Source: Fonsecaea monophora
Lineage: Eukaryota > Ascomycota > Eurotiomycetes > Chaetothyriales > Herpotrichiellaceae
Length of the DNA stretch: 64,000 bases
Direction: 5' to 3'
Assembly (NCBI RefSeq): GCF_001642475.1
Contig: NW_019173936.1
Location: 558,001 to 622,000 of the forward strand
Position 1 is the stretch's first letter. Every line of letters begins with the position of its first letter. Position numbers and translations under genes: made by a program. The notes below the pieces were generated by a model. That model was not told the DNA's origin. It saw only the letters and a list, made by a program, of their open reading frames with translations, and did not search any database. Shown one piece after another: positions 1-10,808 of the stretch.

Positions 1-1887
1 TCTCCGGCTTGTTCCACAGGTTGAGGGATAGTCAGTTCCGACAACACAACATCATCGCCATCTGCCTGCGACCGTGGGTTTTGACCCGACACTAACTGCT
101 GCTCTTCTAAACGGCTGCACATATCATGGCCGGGTCGACCACCTCGGGTACGAGTGGTTGAAACATGGCCTGGCAGAGGCATGGCACACTTTGTTCTGGC
201 AACAGAGACAGATGCAGATGGCAGCGAGACAAGAGTCGTCATAAGGCTTGACGCCACGATCTGGCTTTATTAGCTACACGCTATCTCCCCCTATCCGATC
301 TCCGATTCACCATGTCACGGGTCCAGCGGGAAACACGGAAAGAAGCAATTCCCAGCTTTCCATCTCCCTCTCACCAGTGGCACTGTTCTAAACAGATTTT
401 GAGGCTTTGGGAGAGTCCAATTTTCTGAAAATACCTGGAAACCAAGAATGCACCCAGTGTCTAATAATCTCGCTCAGAGCCTCAAAGTCGCGAGGGTTAT
501 TGGAACACAGCATAATGTTCAAGAATGAACTGCGCTACCTCTCCTTCCGTTCCTTCTTGCTTGTGTCAACGCTTCAAGGTTATCACTGACCCACGGGAGC
601 TGAATAGTAGATCAGGCGTTCTCCGCTATAGACTCATGTCAAGCGGCCCTCGGCTCAGAATCCTGCGTTCAGTATGTATAATACGAGCTGAAGACTAACA
701 CGCTACCTGATCCTCTTCTCCCCTGAACAATGAGGACACGACAACTTAACGCACTTGCTTAACTTCATCTGTGTCCCAAGCTTATTCACGCTTGAAAGAT
801 GCAGAAAATGATCAGCTCGTGCAATTACGTAGATCTTCACCTATCTGGCCATTTCAAGGTCTTTTGTTCCATTGTACATTTGAATGAGGTTCCAGCACTC
901 AAACAGCGACAACGTTACCTACTTATATCCATCGTAGAGGCAGCATCTCTGTCATCCGTAACGCAAAATCATTTGCCAAACACTATCAGGGAATACTTGA
1001 ACCACTTCTGCGGTCCACTCCACTCGGCGGTAGCTTTCGAGAGTTGTGTCAGACTCGCCACCACATCGGCCGCCTGCTTTTCTTGGTACCAACCGACTGT
1101 AGCATTGAGCTTCAATATATATCCTTGCCCATTTTTGTTAGTGAACCATCGTTTGTAGAACGGTGCTTGTCTATCCCTGGGGCGAGCGGCCATACCTGTT
1201 AACACCTGTGACTGAGCTTGGGAGAACCGACCGTCCCGCTAGGTCGAGATGTATCGAATGGGATTGGCGTATTCGCCCTCGTCCTTGTTGGGATCCCATG
1301 CGTTGATAGCGTCGACATCGTCACCTGCTGGCTGACCGTTCTCAAGGTCTCTTTCCGCCTGTTCCGGCTTATGCGTGTGTTCCTGAAGACGTTGTGGGGC
1401 CTCCACTGCTCCCCACAGAAAAAGTGGTCTAAGTTGAAGCATGATTAATTATTGCCTTTGGCTAATGTACCACGAAAGGCACCGAGGACTTCACGAGACG
1501 GGACACCCAATAATGCTTCTGGGATGTACCTCAAAACACCTCAACTAGTCGTTGCCTCCAATGACTAACAGTACTCCGTAGAGCATGGGCTCTCGTCACG
1601 TCCAAGCTGTCGCACCTCGCTTTTTTCAGAAGGTGAAGATCCGCTCATATATGGGTATTTAATGCCCATCTTACGATCAACCAGTAGTGTTGGCAGCAGT
1701 AGACTAAAACCGGCTCGAGGAAGATCCATGTATTGTATCGCAGAGGCAGGGGTAACTTCGTTACCACTCGCTAGAATGTAAGCTGTTGATGGTCGAAGCC
1801 AAATTCCTCGGCAGTCCATGGAGGACCCGACTGAAGTTAAGCGACGCGCTGAATAAATGAGCCTGAGACAACAGATGTGTATCTTAC
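1..1887. other. Left-edge region without a convincing gene
   Basis: No open frame here gives a recognisable protein. Two minus-strand frames look weakly protein-like. One (about 1442-1239) has an acidic, Gln/Asp-rich tail ending IRYIST. The other (about 1205-969) has a basic/aromatic stretch around YKRWFTNKNGQGY. They could be the last exons of a decayed or unrecognised minus-strand gene, but I could not join them with credible splice sites. The remainder, 1-800, shows only short stop-rich frames. Confidence 0.35.
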
Positions 1888-1983
1888 TTCGGGTTCGTCG
1901 TTACCGCTGCTTCCGGACACGAAAACACAATCACCCACCATGACCACCCAGGGTCGATGAGAATTGGCGGCCCATGACGTCAT
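1888..1983 (-). pseudogene. Possible RidA/YjgF-like fragment
   Basis: A 32-codon minus-strand frame starts at ATG 1983. It contains VVMVGDCVFVSGSSGND, which resembles the early strand-turn of RidA/YjgF/UK114 proteins (a VxVGDxVFVSGTTG-like stretch). A GTAAG donor follows at 1887. The next open sequence soon hits a stop and shows no RidA C-terminal half, where the family is normally about 110-130 residues. If the match is real, this is a truncated remnant, or the first exon of a gene whose other exons I did not find. The similarity is short and could be chance. Confidence 0.2.
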
Positions 1984-2097
1984 CCGGATTGATTCGAAAC
2001 AAAGTGTTATGTTTATGTACCCGGCTTTGGTGCCACTCCATAACCCGAACGAATTCCCGCCGCATCCAATGTTCCGACAACGGAAGTGTCCCAACAG

Positions 2098-4961
2098 ATG
2101 GCTACAATTTCGTCTCTGAAGCGACGACGCGTCTCACGCGCTTGCGACAGTTGCCGCACCCTGAAAGCAAAGGTAAAGCCATGCCTGATGTTGTACGATG
2201 CTGTTTGTTATCTTGGAGGGCTGGAGCTGATATGTTCGCCTTAAAGTGCGATGGCAACCATCCGACTTGTGGACGCTGCGCGGGCTATGGATATGCCTGT
2301 CGCTGGAATGAGGGTAGGATTCGAAAGTCTGGCTCCGATGGCCATGATGCGAATCTGAATCAGCTCTCTATGGAGACTGACGGCCGAAAAGTAAGAGATG
2401 CAATTGCCATATACGAAAGCTTGATTGCATACCTGCGCAAAAACCTGTCTCGGGACGAGTGCAAAGTGGTCGACTTGCGACTTGCATCAATTCAGCTTCC
2501 CAACTACTTAGCAAAGCAGACTGGAAATGATGCCACAAGTGTCCCACCGTCGCCAGAGCAGGATGTGGCTGGTGATTGCCACCCCACGGCCTTCCGACGG
2601 TACTTAGGTGAGGCCAGTGACATTCGCTTTTTCCATGCTATGGAATCGGCCCTTTGCGAGCAAACCGAATTTGTCCAGCAAGAAGATAATCCCGAGGCGC
2701 GAGTCGAGAGCTATGAACAAGAAGGCCCTCGCCAGCAGCCTTTGGAGCAGAATCAGGGGTCCTTGCCGCCTCGGGCCATTGCGGACAGTTTCGTCGACAT
2801 ATACTTCTCTACTATCCATATTGCTTATCCCTTCATCTCGCAACCAGACTTCAGGCGAACGTACGAATCTTTCTGGCGATCAGACTCACTGGAGGGGTTC
2901 CGGGGCCCCTGGCTATCTTTGCTGTGTAAGTGCATTTCTAAGAAGGATCGCCAAATACTTCCGAAGATTTCTTGTATGACATCCGTCTTTGCGCGGCTCC
3001 CCCGAAACAAATATGCAGGTGCTGGTCGCCAGTGTACCTAAAACGTCTTGGCCGTATCTCAGAATCCTCGATTGTGCAATCTTTTTGAACCTGTAGATGG
3101 CTTCAATTAAAGAACACTAACTTTTCCTTAGTGACCATCTTCGCCATCGGTTCCTGTTATACGGGGATCGCCGAAGCCGAAGGGGGAACTTCCAATCCGC
3201 AGACGTCTTGTCAGCATCAACGTCATTTCGACCGAGCGATAGCTATTGCGCAAAACTATAGCTCGCACCATACGGTCGACCATGTTTGTGCTCTCCTCGC
3301 TCAATGTTTCTATCTGCTGGCCACTTGTCAGACCGACCGATGTTGGACAACACTGGGTTCGGCTGTCCGAATTGCCCAAAGCATTGGTCTCCACGTTGAA
3401 GATGCTCATCGCACAGGTGGTGGAAATGACCTGGCGCCACAAGAAATGTGTCGTCGAGTTTGGTACTCCATATTTGTGCTGGATCGTCTCCTGGCGTTGC
3501 AATTGGGGCGTCCTCCAGCTATTAGCGAGGAAGGCTTCGATGTACAACTTCCATCTCAACAGTCGGACGTCGACTTAGCCAGCCCAAGTAGTCAGCATGG
3601 CACGCACGGGACAGACTGGGTGGGAGACTACTTTATTGAAATGATCAAGTTCTCGGAAATAATTGGAAGAGTATTCGAGAGTCTGTACGGACCAAGAAGA
3701 GCCGAGGACCCCGTTTTGATCCTGTCACACATCGATCGTTTAGATGACGAATTGTCTCAATGGCGATCCAACTTGCGGCGAAATTTGAGATTCGATCTGT
3801 CTCACACATTTGAAAAGTCGATCGTTTACAAAAGACAGGTATGTATCCATGTACGAAGTCGAACAGTCTGTTTTATTGATACGAAGACCAGCGAAATATG
3901 CTTGCTGTAAAGTTCTACAACCTTCAAGCGCTGATTCACCGGCCCCTATTATCACCGGCCAAATTACTGGGAACGGTTCCCAACCCTGTGGTATTTTATC
4001 AAGCAGAAGGCGGCCGCATCTCAATGTCTCAAAGAAAGTGCATCGTTGCTGCGCAACACACTGCAAAACTACTCCATAATCTCGACGACAAGAAGAGCCT
4101 CGTTTATGGCTTTCCCTGGTGGCAGATGATATCATGTCTCATTTGTGCCAGTTCAATCCTTCTTGTTGCAAGCATTTGCGTGGATCTGGATTCAGACAAA
4201 GAAGTCTTCAGAGACATAGACTGGGCAGCGGTGGACGAAGATGCCGAAGTTTGCCTAAAAGTCTGTCAAGCTCTCAGCTCCAACTCAAATGCAGCAAGAC
4301 TGGCGAGCGACATGATGCAAAGGCTCAAGAAAACAAGGACGATCTCAAAAGGCGAGTACTACATCCATCCCGACAACGAGCAGCTGTGCCCTTGCTGCCT
4401 ACCGTTGCATTCTCGTCGTGGTGACGAGGCATCCGTGTTTGTCTCTGACTTAATCCCGCGGCTTCTGCGTCAGGGAGCCCTGTATTCATCATGCTCAGAG
4501 TCTACCCTTTATGCTCCTACAGAATCTTGTTCTAACTAACGGCTTGCTCGTCTTAGGGGGGACGATGAAATGTGTTGCATTCGGGGCTGTCCCTACAACA
4601 GAGAATGGGACCGATAATATATCAGATACACTACCATCCGACGATCTCTTCCAGGCCACAATGCCGTCACAGCTTGACTCTATGGGACTAAGTCAAGAGT
4701 CTTTCAACCTCATGTTCCAGACCATGCCCTACGAAGTCTCAGAGCCGGTAATGTGTAAGTGATTCTCTGCAAATTTCCCCGACGGCGACAGAGGCATTCC
4801 ACTTAGAAAGAAATCAATCCCTATCGAGTTGTCATTCTTTCGATCCCTGCGTAGCCTTCCACTCGCAGGTACTTCAAGCTAACACGCTTTACGCGTTGGC
4901 AGGGTCGGCACAATTTGTGAATGCAGCTTACAACCCCTTCCTACAGCCTTCGGAGACTTAG
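2098..4961 (+). CDS. Zn2Cys6 transcription factor with fungal-specific TF domain
   Basis: This is probably a nuclear, sequence-specific regulator of nearby or unlinked metabolic genes. Proposed exons are 2098-2172, 2247-2925, 3132-3838, 3892 to about 4468, 4557-4754 and 4903-4961, giving about 764 aa. The binuclear zinc cluster is split by intron 1 after codon 25 and reads C-x2-C-x6-C-x6-C-x2-C-x6-C once spliced. A basic patch (LKRRRVSRACDSC) precedes it. The middle-homology domain (fungal_trans) shows LLLTIFAIG, then the SIGLHVEDA region and the CRRVWYSIFVLDRLLALQLGRPPAI signature. The last exon supplies VNAAYNPFLQPSET and a stop. The donor before 4557 is uncertain: 4469 and 4421 both keep frame. 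The gene lies 460 bp upstream of an enolase on the same strand, so a pathway-specific role is plausible but inferred. Confidence 0.85.
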
Positions 4962-5229
4962 ATCTGGGATATTGTGTGGTGTTGAAAAATGGAAGACGTG
5001 TTCTTGTCGTGTGACAAAGGTAAATAGTTCGAATTGGAACAATTTTAGTTTCTTTGCGCCCGTCTTATGCTCAAGAGGGGTTGGCATATGCTTATCCTTG
5101 GGTCACATCTTGCGGGCCACTTCACCTATGAGATTCGTGCGCCCAATCATTCGCACAATCGTTCTTTTAAGATGGTGATGGGGAGTCAAGATCAGCCCAC
5201 TCCACGGGAAGAAAATCGGACTACTATCC

Positions 5230-5240
5230 CGGCCGTACCG
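5230..5240. promoter_or_regulatory. CGG-N5-CCG inverted triplet, candidate Zn2Cys6 site
   Basis: An inverted CGG/CCG pair with a 5-nt spacer lies between the zinc-cluster regulator and the enolase, about 185 nt before the enolase ATG. Zn2Cys6 dimers commonly bind paired CGG triplets. Use by the neighbouring regulator is inference. Confidence 0.3.
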
Positions 5241-5303
5241 TGCTTGCCTATTAGACCCTGACAATACGAGGACATCGCCCTCAGGTGAGGTAACGCGCTA
5301 CGT

Positions 5304-5312
5304 TATATATAT
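5304..5312 (+). promoter_or_regulatory. TATA element of the enolase gene
   Basis: A TATATATAT run lies about 112 nt upstream of the enolase ATG at 5424. The distance suits a fungal TATA promoter. Confidence 0.45.
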
Positions 5313-5423
5313 CCGATGCTTCTATGTTCTTTGATCAATCTAAATGGAACTGCTAACGCGCAGACAAAGAGCATTGAAAATCTGCAGTCTCTCGTGATTA
5401 CGCGTGTGTTTATCGCTTCGAAG

Positions 5424-6819
5424 ATGCCGACCATATTGACATCTGTGAAAGCGTTTCAACGTCTCGACTCGCGGGGCAAGCCCACTGTGCAAGTCGAGGT
5501 GGAAACAAAAGACGGAAAATTCCGCGCTATTGTGCCGTCGGGCGCATCCAAAGGAGACTATGAGGCGATCGAGCTGCGTGACGGGGGTGAGGCATACGGA
5601 GGAGCTGGAGTCCAGCAAGCCGTCCGAAACGTGCGAGAGACTATCGGTCCTGCGCTTCTCGAAAAGCAGTATGATCTGGAAATAGGGTTGAAAGAGATCG
5701 ACAGCTTCATGATCAAGCTGGACGGCTCCTCGGATAAGAGTGCCCTGGGAGCAAATGCTATTCTCGGTGTCAGCATGGCTTGTGCCAGGGCATGTGCAGC
5801 TGCGAAGGTGAGCCCGCAGGATTCGAAGTAATCAAACGGACTGCTGACGAGTCATTGGCTAGGAAATGCCATTGTATGACTTTCTGGCCAGCGAGCTTCA
5901 ATCATCACCCAAGCATCACATTGTTCCGGTGCCTTTCTTCAACGTTCTCAATGGTGGCGTTCACTCGGGGAATACAATGGCATTTCAAGAATTCATGATC
6001 GCGCCGACTGGTGCTACCTCCATCACTCAGGGCATCCAATGGGCGAGCGAGGTGTATCAGACATTGAGATCAATTATCATCGAAAAGTTCGGGAAAGCAG
6101 CTATTGGCATTGGCGATGAAGGGGGTTTCGCGCCGCCCATAACTGAACCTACCGAAGCATTGGATCTAATAATGTCCGCCATCAAGGGCGCAGGACATGA
6201 AGGGAAGTTCAACATCGGCATTGATCCGGCCTCGTCGGAATTCTTCGGCGATGGACACTACGACTTGGGCTTCAGGTCCAACAAGCCAAACAGACTCAGC
6301 AGCACGGAACTGACAGATCTGTACAGGAGTCTCGTCGACAAGTATCCAATCGTCTTGCTGGAAGACCCTTTTGCGCAGGACGATTGGGAGTCATGGAAAC
6401 GTTTTCACGTGGTTTCAAAGATTGACAATATTGAGTTGGTGGGCGACGACCTCTTAGCGACCAACCTCGTACGAATCGAGAAAGCAGCAGAAGCTGACGC
6501 ATGCGACTCCCTGCTCTTAAAGGTCAACCAGATCGGCACAGTCAGTGAATCTCTCGCAGCGACACAACGGGCGTACGAACTTGGCTGGGCCGTCTTCGTG
6601 TCTCATCGCTCCGGGGAAACAACAGACGACTTTATCGCAGATCTTGCAGTGGGCATCGGCTGTGGCCATTTGAAAGCCGGTGCACCCTGTCGTGGTGAGA
6701 GGGTGGCCAAGTACAACCGGCTAATGGATATCGAAGAGGAATTGCAGGCACGGAAAGTTGACTCTTCCTACGCTGGAGAGTCGTTTCGCTATGCCTATTC
6801 CCAGGCTAAGTTGGCATGA
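5424..6819 (+). CDS. Divergent enolase (phosphopyruvate hydratase)
   Basis: It is predicted to interconvert 2-phosphoglycerate and phosphoenolpyruvate in the cytosol. Exons 5424-5807 and 5863-6819 (intron 55 nt) encode 446 aa, close to the usual 435-440. The start MPTILTSVKAF matches the family N-terminus. Expected catalytic and metal-binding motifs are present: the SGAS loop, NGGVHSGN (His), QEFMIAPTG, GIGDEGGFAPP, GIDPASSEF, LLEDPF, VGDDL, LLLKVNQIGT (catalytic Lys), SHRSGET and LKAGAP. It differs from typical fungal housekeeping enolase at usually invariant places: SGASKG instead of SGASTG, DSRGKPT instead of DSRGNPT, and an altered C-terminal tail. I therefore read it as an active-looking paralogue rather than the glycolytic copy. 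It is convergent with a divergent pyrophosphatase and downstream of a Zn2Cys6 regulator. Confidence 0.93.
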
Positions 6820-6989
6820 TTTTTCCCACAAACTTTAATGTCAGCCGAGTCCAGAACTTGCTGAGTACATACTCAACCGTCATCATATCTTTGGTAGATT
6901 CAGGATGTTATGCATTTTTTTCTGGGCAGCGTTCATAGAAGCCGGCATGGAATATGTGGCCAAGAGGAACTTGAGCTGATATACGCAAT

Positions 6990-8073
6990 TTACATCTTTA
7001 CGAAGAACCATTTATCCAAATTCCCGTCCGTCGATCGATGTTCATCGTCTCCTACGGGATTGGCGAAACCCGACAATCTGTGGCTTTCGTCTCCCCTGAC
7101 AAGACTTATTTCCCCTGGAGATGTCTTGCCATCAATCAGGCTTTCCCATGCCTTTTGGCATTCCTGGACTATTGACATGGCGTAACTAGGGATCTCGTCA
7201 GATACCTTTGTGCGTTTGTGGCATGCACGGGCTCGGTAGAACAAAGGGTTCTTTAACGTGTTAACAGGAAGAAACTCACTTTCGATCTCTAAATTCTCCA
7301 TTCAAGGCGACTTTATTGGGCTCTTTGCCGTCGGGAACCTTGTATAACTTGAACCAGTCTCGGGTCGCATCCAGGAGACCCGGAAAATGTTGTTGTATAT
7401 CTGCGATGCCGTTTACCTTTCTGGCGCAAGGATCGTTGATATCGATAACGATGACCTTCCAGTCTGTTGCACCTTCGTCTAGGAGAGCCATTACTCCAAG
7501 AACCTTTACACGCTTGATCTGACCGGTATAAGCAATTTCCTCGCCGATTTCAAGAGCATCAAGAGGATCGTTATCGCCTGGGTGCTTGGTGTCTGGATGT
7601 ATGTGGGAGGGGTCTTCCCAGGTCTGGACGAGTCAATGGTGCGAGCTCTGGCAACGGTGCACTGGACGACCCGGTACTTACTCCTGGAAGAGCACCATAG
7701 TTCCAGATGTAGCCTTTGTAAGGAAACACATTTCGTACAAAGCGGGCTCTGCCCTCCCTGATGTCCTGTTTTATCGGGTTGAATGCCTCATTCCGAGAAA
7801 TCTGTCGGCATTACTGTCAGTGGCCCATCTACATATCCGTGATCTTTCCCGGGCCAGCAATTTTTCTCTAATACATACCTCGAACTTCGCGTTGGACCAC
7901 CGAGGTATTTCTACCACCATGTTCAAGCTCTGCTTGTCACCATCACCGTACAACGGTACGTCGTGCCAAATCGAAACGGGTGATCCATTGCTCGAGAAAT
8001 ATAACCGATACTCCAGAGAGTCAGGAGCGCCCACCGCGCTGAGAGTATAACCATCCAATTGTAGCTTACGCAT
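6990..8073 (-). CDS. Divergent soluble inorganic pyrophosphatase (family I)
   Basis: It is predicted to hydrolyse pyrophosphate to phosphate with Mg2+, pulling PPi-releasing reactions forward. Minus-strand exons 8073-7879, 7801-7682, 7623-7280 and 7185-6990 give 284 aa, the normal eukaryotic family I size. The signature DNDPLDA matches the PPase pattern. Also present are RFVRNVFPYKGYIWNYGALP, TWEDP, GQIKRVKVLGVMALLDEG, DWKVIVIDINDP, the LYKVPDGK Tyr-Lys pair and the terminal DKWFF. Substitutions at positions usually fixed in fungal Ipp1 (DALEIG, DPCARKVNG, an altered and shorter insert before DKWFF) suggest a paralogue. The 3' end is 170 bp from the convergent enolase stop. The start at 8073 is the only in-frame ATG placed well before GAPDSLEYR. 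An additional upstream exon is not excluded. Confidence 0.92.
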
Positions 8074-8230
8074 ATTGATTGATATAGTACAAGGTTAGCA
8101 GCCAAAAGCTGAGTGATAGAGTATGCCGAAGTTCTCTTTCGACCGATCTTGTATGCCATGCCTAGGTAGAGAGAAGTGGCGTCACAGGAAGTTACAAGTT
8201 AGGGGACTTCATCTGCCGGGCCTGTCCACC

Positions 8231-8242
8231 CGGACCGCGCGG
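8231..8242. promoter_or_regulatory. Cluster of CGG triplets upstream of the pyrophosphatase
   Basis: CGG at 8231, CCG at 8235 and CGG at 8240 lie about 160 nt upstream of the pyrophosphatase start, in the gap shared with the small-protein gene at 8433. They are possible zinc-cluster regulator half-sites. Spacing differs from the enolase-side pair, so a common regulator is only a suggestion. The rest of the 8074-8432 gap shows nothing recognisable. Confidence 0.2.
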
Positions 8243-8432
8243 AAATGTAAGTTAGTCTCATGCGCTCACCGTGTGAGAAGGTTTCCCAGTCAGGTGAGAA
8301 GGTTTTCTTATTGAAGGCGAGCAAAGTCGAGACACCAGCCGTGGTTATAGTCTAGGCAAGATATCTTCCGTTCGAGAATTTCAGTTGTTAACAAAGAACA
8401 TTTTTCAACAAGGAAATGACGCAAGGAAAATC

Positions 8433-8795
8433 ATGTGGAAGAAAATCCGTGCCTTTTTCAAACTGGACCGATCTTCTCAGCCATCGAAACATCAGCGCCA
8501 GTCCGACACTCTTGGAAGCCTAAGTGAACTCGCAATGCCTCCGCCTATTGAGAATCGCCGCGATTCTGAAGTCTATCGCCACCACACTCTGGAGGAAAAC
8601 ATTGAACGAAGTTCACAGGGTGAAGACATTGATGCTGAGGATGGAGAAGAAGATATTCTTGTTCGCCATCACACCCTCGAAGAGAATCTCGCGCTCGCGA
8701 AAGATCTTACTCGGGAGATGAACCGACAGTCGCAGGAACTTCGTCGCCTCTCCTCTGAACACCACCGTGCCTCAAGCTCTGGGACAATGACTTGA
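8433..8795 (+). CDS. Small hypothetical protein with repeated RHHTLEEN motif
   Basis: A 120-aa single-exon frame starts at ATG 8433. The frame opens further upstream but has no earlier ATG. The N-terminus is basic/amphipathic (MWKKIRAFFKLDRSS), the body acidic and Ser/Arg-rich, with no membrane segment. The octapeptide RHHTLEEN occurs twice, about 35 residues apart (codons near 48 and 84), each followed by an alpha-helix-prone stretch. This looks like a short duplicated binding module. I do not recognise a family and infer no function. Internal repetition plus an uninterrupted frame argue for a real gene, though expression is unproven. Confidence 0.5.
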   Translation: MWKKIRAFFKLDRSSQPSKHQRQSDTLGSLSELAMPPPIENRRDSEVYRHHTLEENIERSSQGEDIDAEDGEEDILVRHHTLEENLALAKDLTREMNRQSQELRRLSSEHHRASSSGTMT

Positions 8796-9292
8796 AATGG
8801 GTCGAGCACGCAAGACTATGGCGTGAGAGGGTAGGAACAACACAAACATCACGTGTTTGGTTTCCATCAGAAAACGCCTTGGCACTGCAGGACAAACATA
8901 TTTCTCAGAATTCTTCGCAACCTCGCAGGATATTGATACTTGATTGTTACAGATGGTTACTTTGAATCCGGATGAGATATAGATAAACCTGCATCGCCAA
9001 TTTGGCTGAATCAAAGCAGCCCCTTCCATGTCTAGCGAGCGTCTGTGCCGTGGTGACATTTATACCTGTCCACCTCGTTGTCAACGGGGTGCGCGAAGCG
9101 TCTACGGTTAACGGACGCGTTGTTTGACGACTGCAGCAGCCCACAGCCGGTAGAACTTGTTAATGCTTTATGAGCCCCACGTCCTACAAGACCTCAAGAT
9201 AGAACTCTGTGCCTCTTAATACGGACTCCCTAACGATAACACCATCAGCAGTCGAATCATTCCGGTCAAGCTTGTTTCTTCCAATTGAATCT
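8796..9292. other. Intergenic region
   Basis: The region between the small-protein gene and the HPP-family gene 3' end contains only short frames that look like noise. Single CACGTG and ACGCGT hexamers occur but at chance-level frequency. Confidence 0.5.
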
Positions 9293-10384
9293 CTAGTCCA
9301 ACCGATACCGCTCCCGACTGGAACTCAGCCGACGGTTCGAAAACTCTCCCGGACTTGCATCCACCGCACTTTCCAAAGACGCTGGCTCTGCCTCAATGCT
9401 TGCACGCCTCATCCTTCTCGAGGAAGGCCGGTGCATGATCTCTCCATGCTTTTCACCATCCCGAGGCAGCCCTTCACTTGCAGCAGTACTTTCTCGCTCG
9501 AGTTCACCCTCCTCCATCTCTTCACGTTCAATCTCTCCTTCTTCCGCCTTTTCCAGCGCTGAATCTTCTTCAGCATGAACGAATGTTGCACCAGGGGCCC
9601 ACCAATGAAGCGGATAACGACGACGCCCGACATTATTGATGATTACAGCCCATCCAAGCATAATGAGGGATGAGGCAAGAACAGTGGGCAAGTATCGCCA
9701 CGATAGCGTTACCACATCCGATTGAACCGCCGCATTGAGACCCGTAGCACCGGCGCTGCGCAACATTTAATATGTGTCGTTTGGTACCTCTTCAGAAACC
9801 ACTTACGGAGGATGAGCCGTTCCCGTGATCAGCATGGCGAGGAGTGAAGTTGCCATGGACAGTCCTCCGTTGATAAAAGTCGAAGGGTGAAAATGGGTGT
9901 TCTCCAGGTATCCCTGATAACTCGCGTTCAAGACCCACAACCTGGTAATTGCGGTTCCTACCAGAGCCGAGATGAAGTGACCCAAGACAAAATTTCGTGG
10001 TTGGGCTACCGGAGACTCGATGACCCCAAAAAGGAGAACGGCAGACGCACCAAATGACGTGATGATAGTAGGTGTGTGATAGATGTCGCGAAAAGCGGTG
10101 CTGGTTGACATGATTGCCTCGATGAGAAGGATGCCGCCGAAAGCGCCAATCCAACCAAAAAACCAGACTTCAAGCCGGAGTGGGATTTTCTCCAACCATG
10201 AGAATGGCGGAAATGGCAAAGGCTCATATGGAGGCTCAGCGTTTGGCGGTCGATAACCTGTGAACCGGGAAACAATGAGTGGCAGATCAGCTCGATAGTC
10301 CCTCTGGAACTTGATGCTATGAGGAGTCCTCTGTGTTCTCTTTTGCATAGGCTGTCTCTCCCCGTTTCGACTGGTCTGCTGCAT
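9293..10384 (-). CDS. HPP-family integral membrane protein
   Basis: Exons 10384-9807 and 9755-9293 (intron 51 nt) give 346 aa. The membrane core has about four hydrophobic segments, at WFFGWIGAFGGILLIEAIM, the SFGASAVLLFGV region, LSMATSLLAMLITG and the post-intron YLPTVLASSLIMLGWAVII. The family motifs SPVAQPRNFVLGH and HPPAGATGL (the HPP motif itself, rebuilt across the splice junction) are present. HPP proteins are membrane proteins of poorly defined function; some plant and cyanobacterial members are linked to nitrite transport. After the last membrane segment comes an approximately 90-residue Glu- then Ser/Arg-rich tail, probably cytosolic and disordered. The 5' region carries a TATA element. 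Substrate cannot be assigned from sequence. Confidence 0.85.
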
Positions 10385-10808
10385 CTTGATGCTTATATCT
10401 TGAACTGACTTGTGATGAATTTCATGGTCTTAATAGCTTCAGTGCTGTTAAATCCTCTGGTCTCTGAAGAAGAGGGAGACGGATATATAGACGCGACTGC
10501 ATGATGTAACACCTGCTCTGGTGATTCAGATTGATCGTCCGAAGGTTGCTCAGACTTCAATGAAATGGATCACATTTGGACGTCGTCTTCGAGACACTAC
10601 TGTTAGTGGTGCAGTATTCGGTGAAAAGCCTTGTTGCCAGGCGACATAACAGTTTACCTCGGATCGACCGGGCAGAACGGTCCAGTATTGTTTGAAACTC
10701 ACTGATACCTATATTGTTGACGTGAGTGTCTGATGATAATGTAGATTTGTGAAAGACTACGTTACAGATATGGCGATCTCACATGATATTGAATTTTGAT
10801 TAAATCTT
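10385..10808. promoter_or_regulatory. Divergent promoter region of HPP-family gene and orphan gene
   Basis: It contains a TATATA element at 10484-10489, about 100 nt upstream of the HPP-family ATG when read on the minus strand. No coding frame is seen. Confidence 0.4.
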
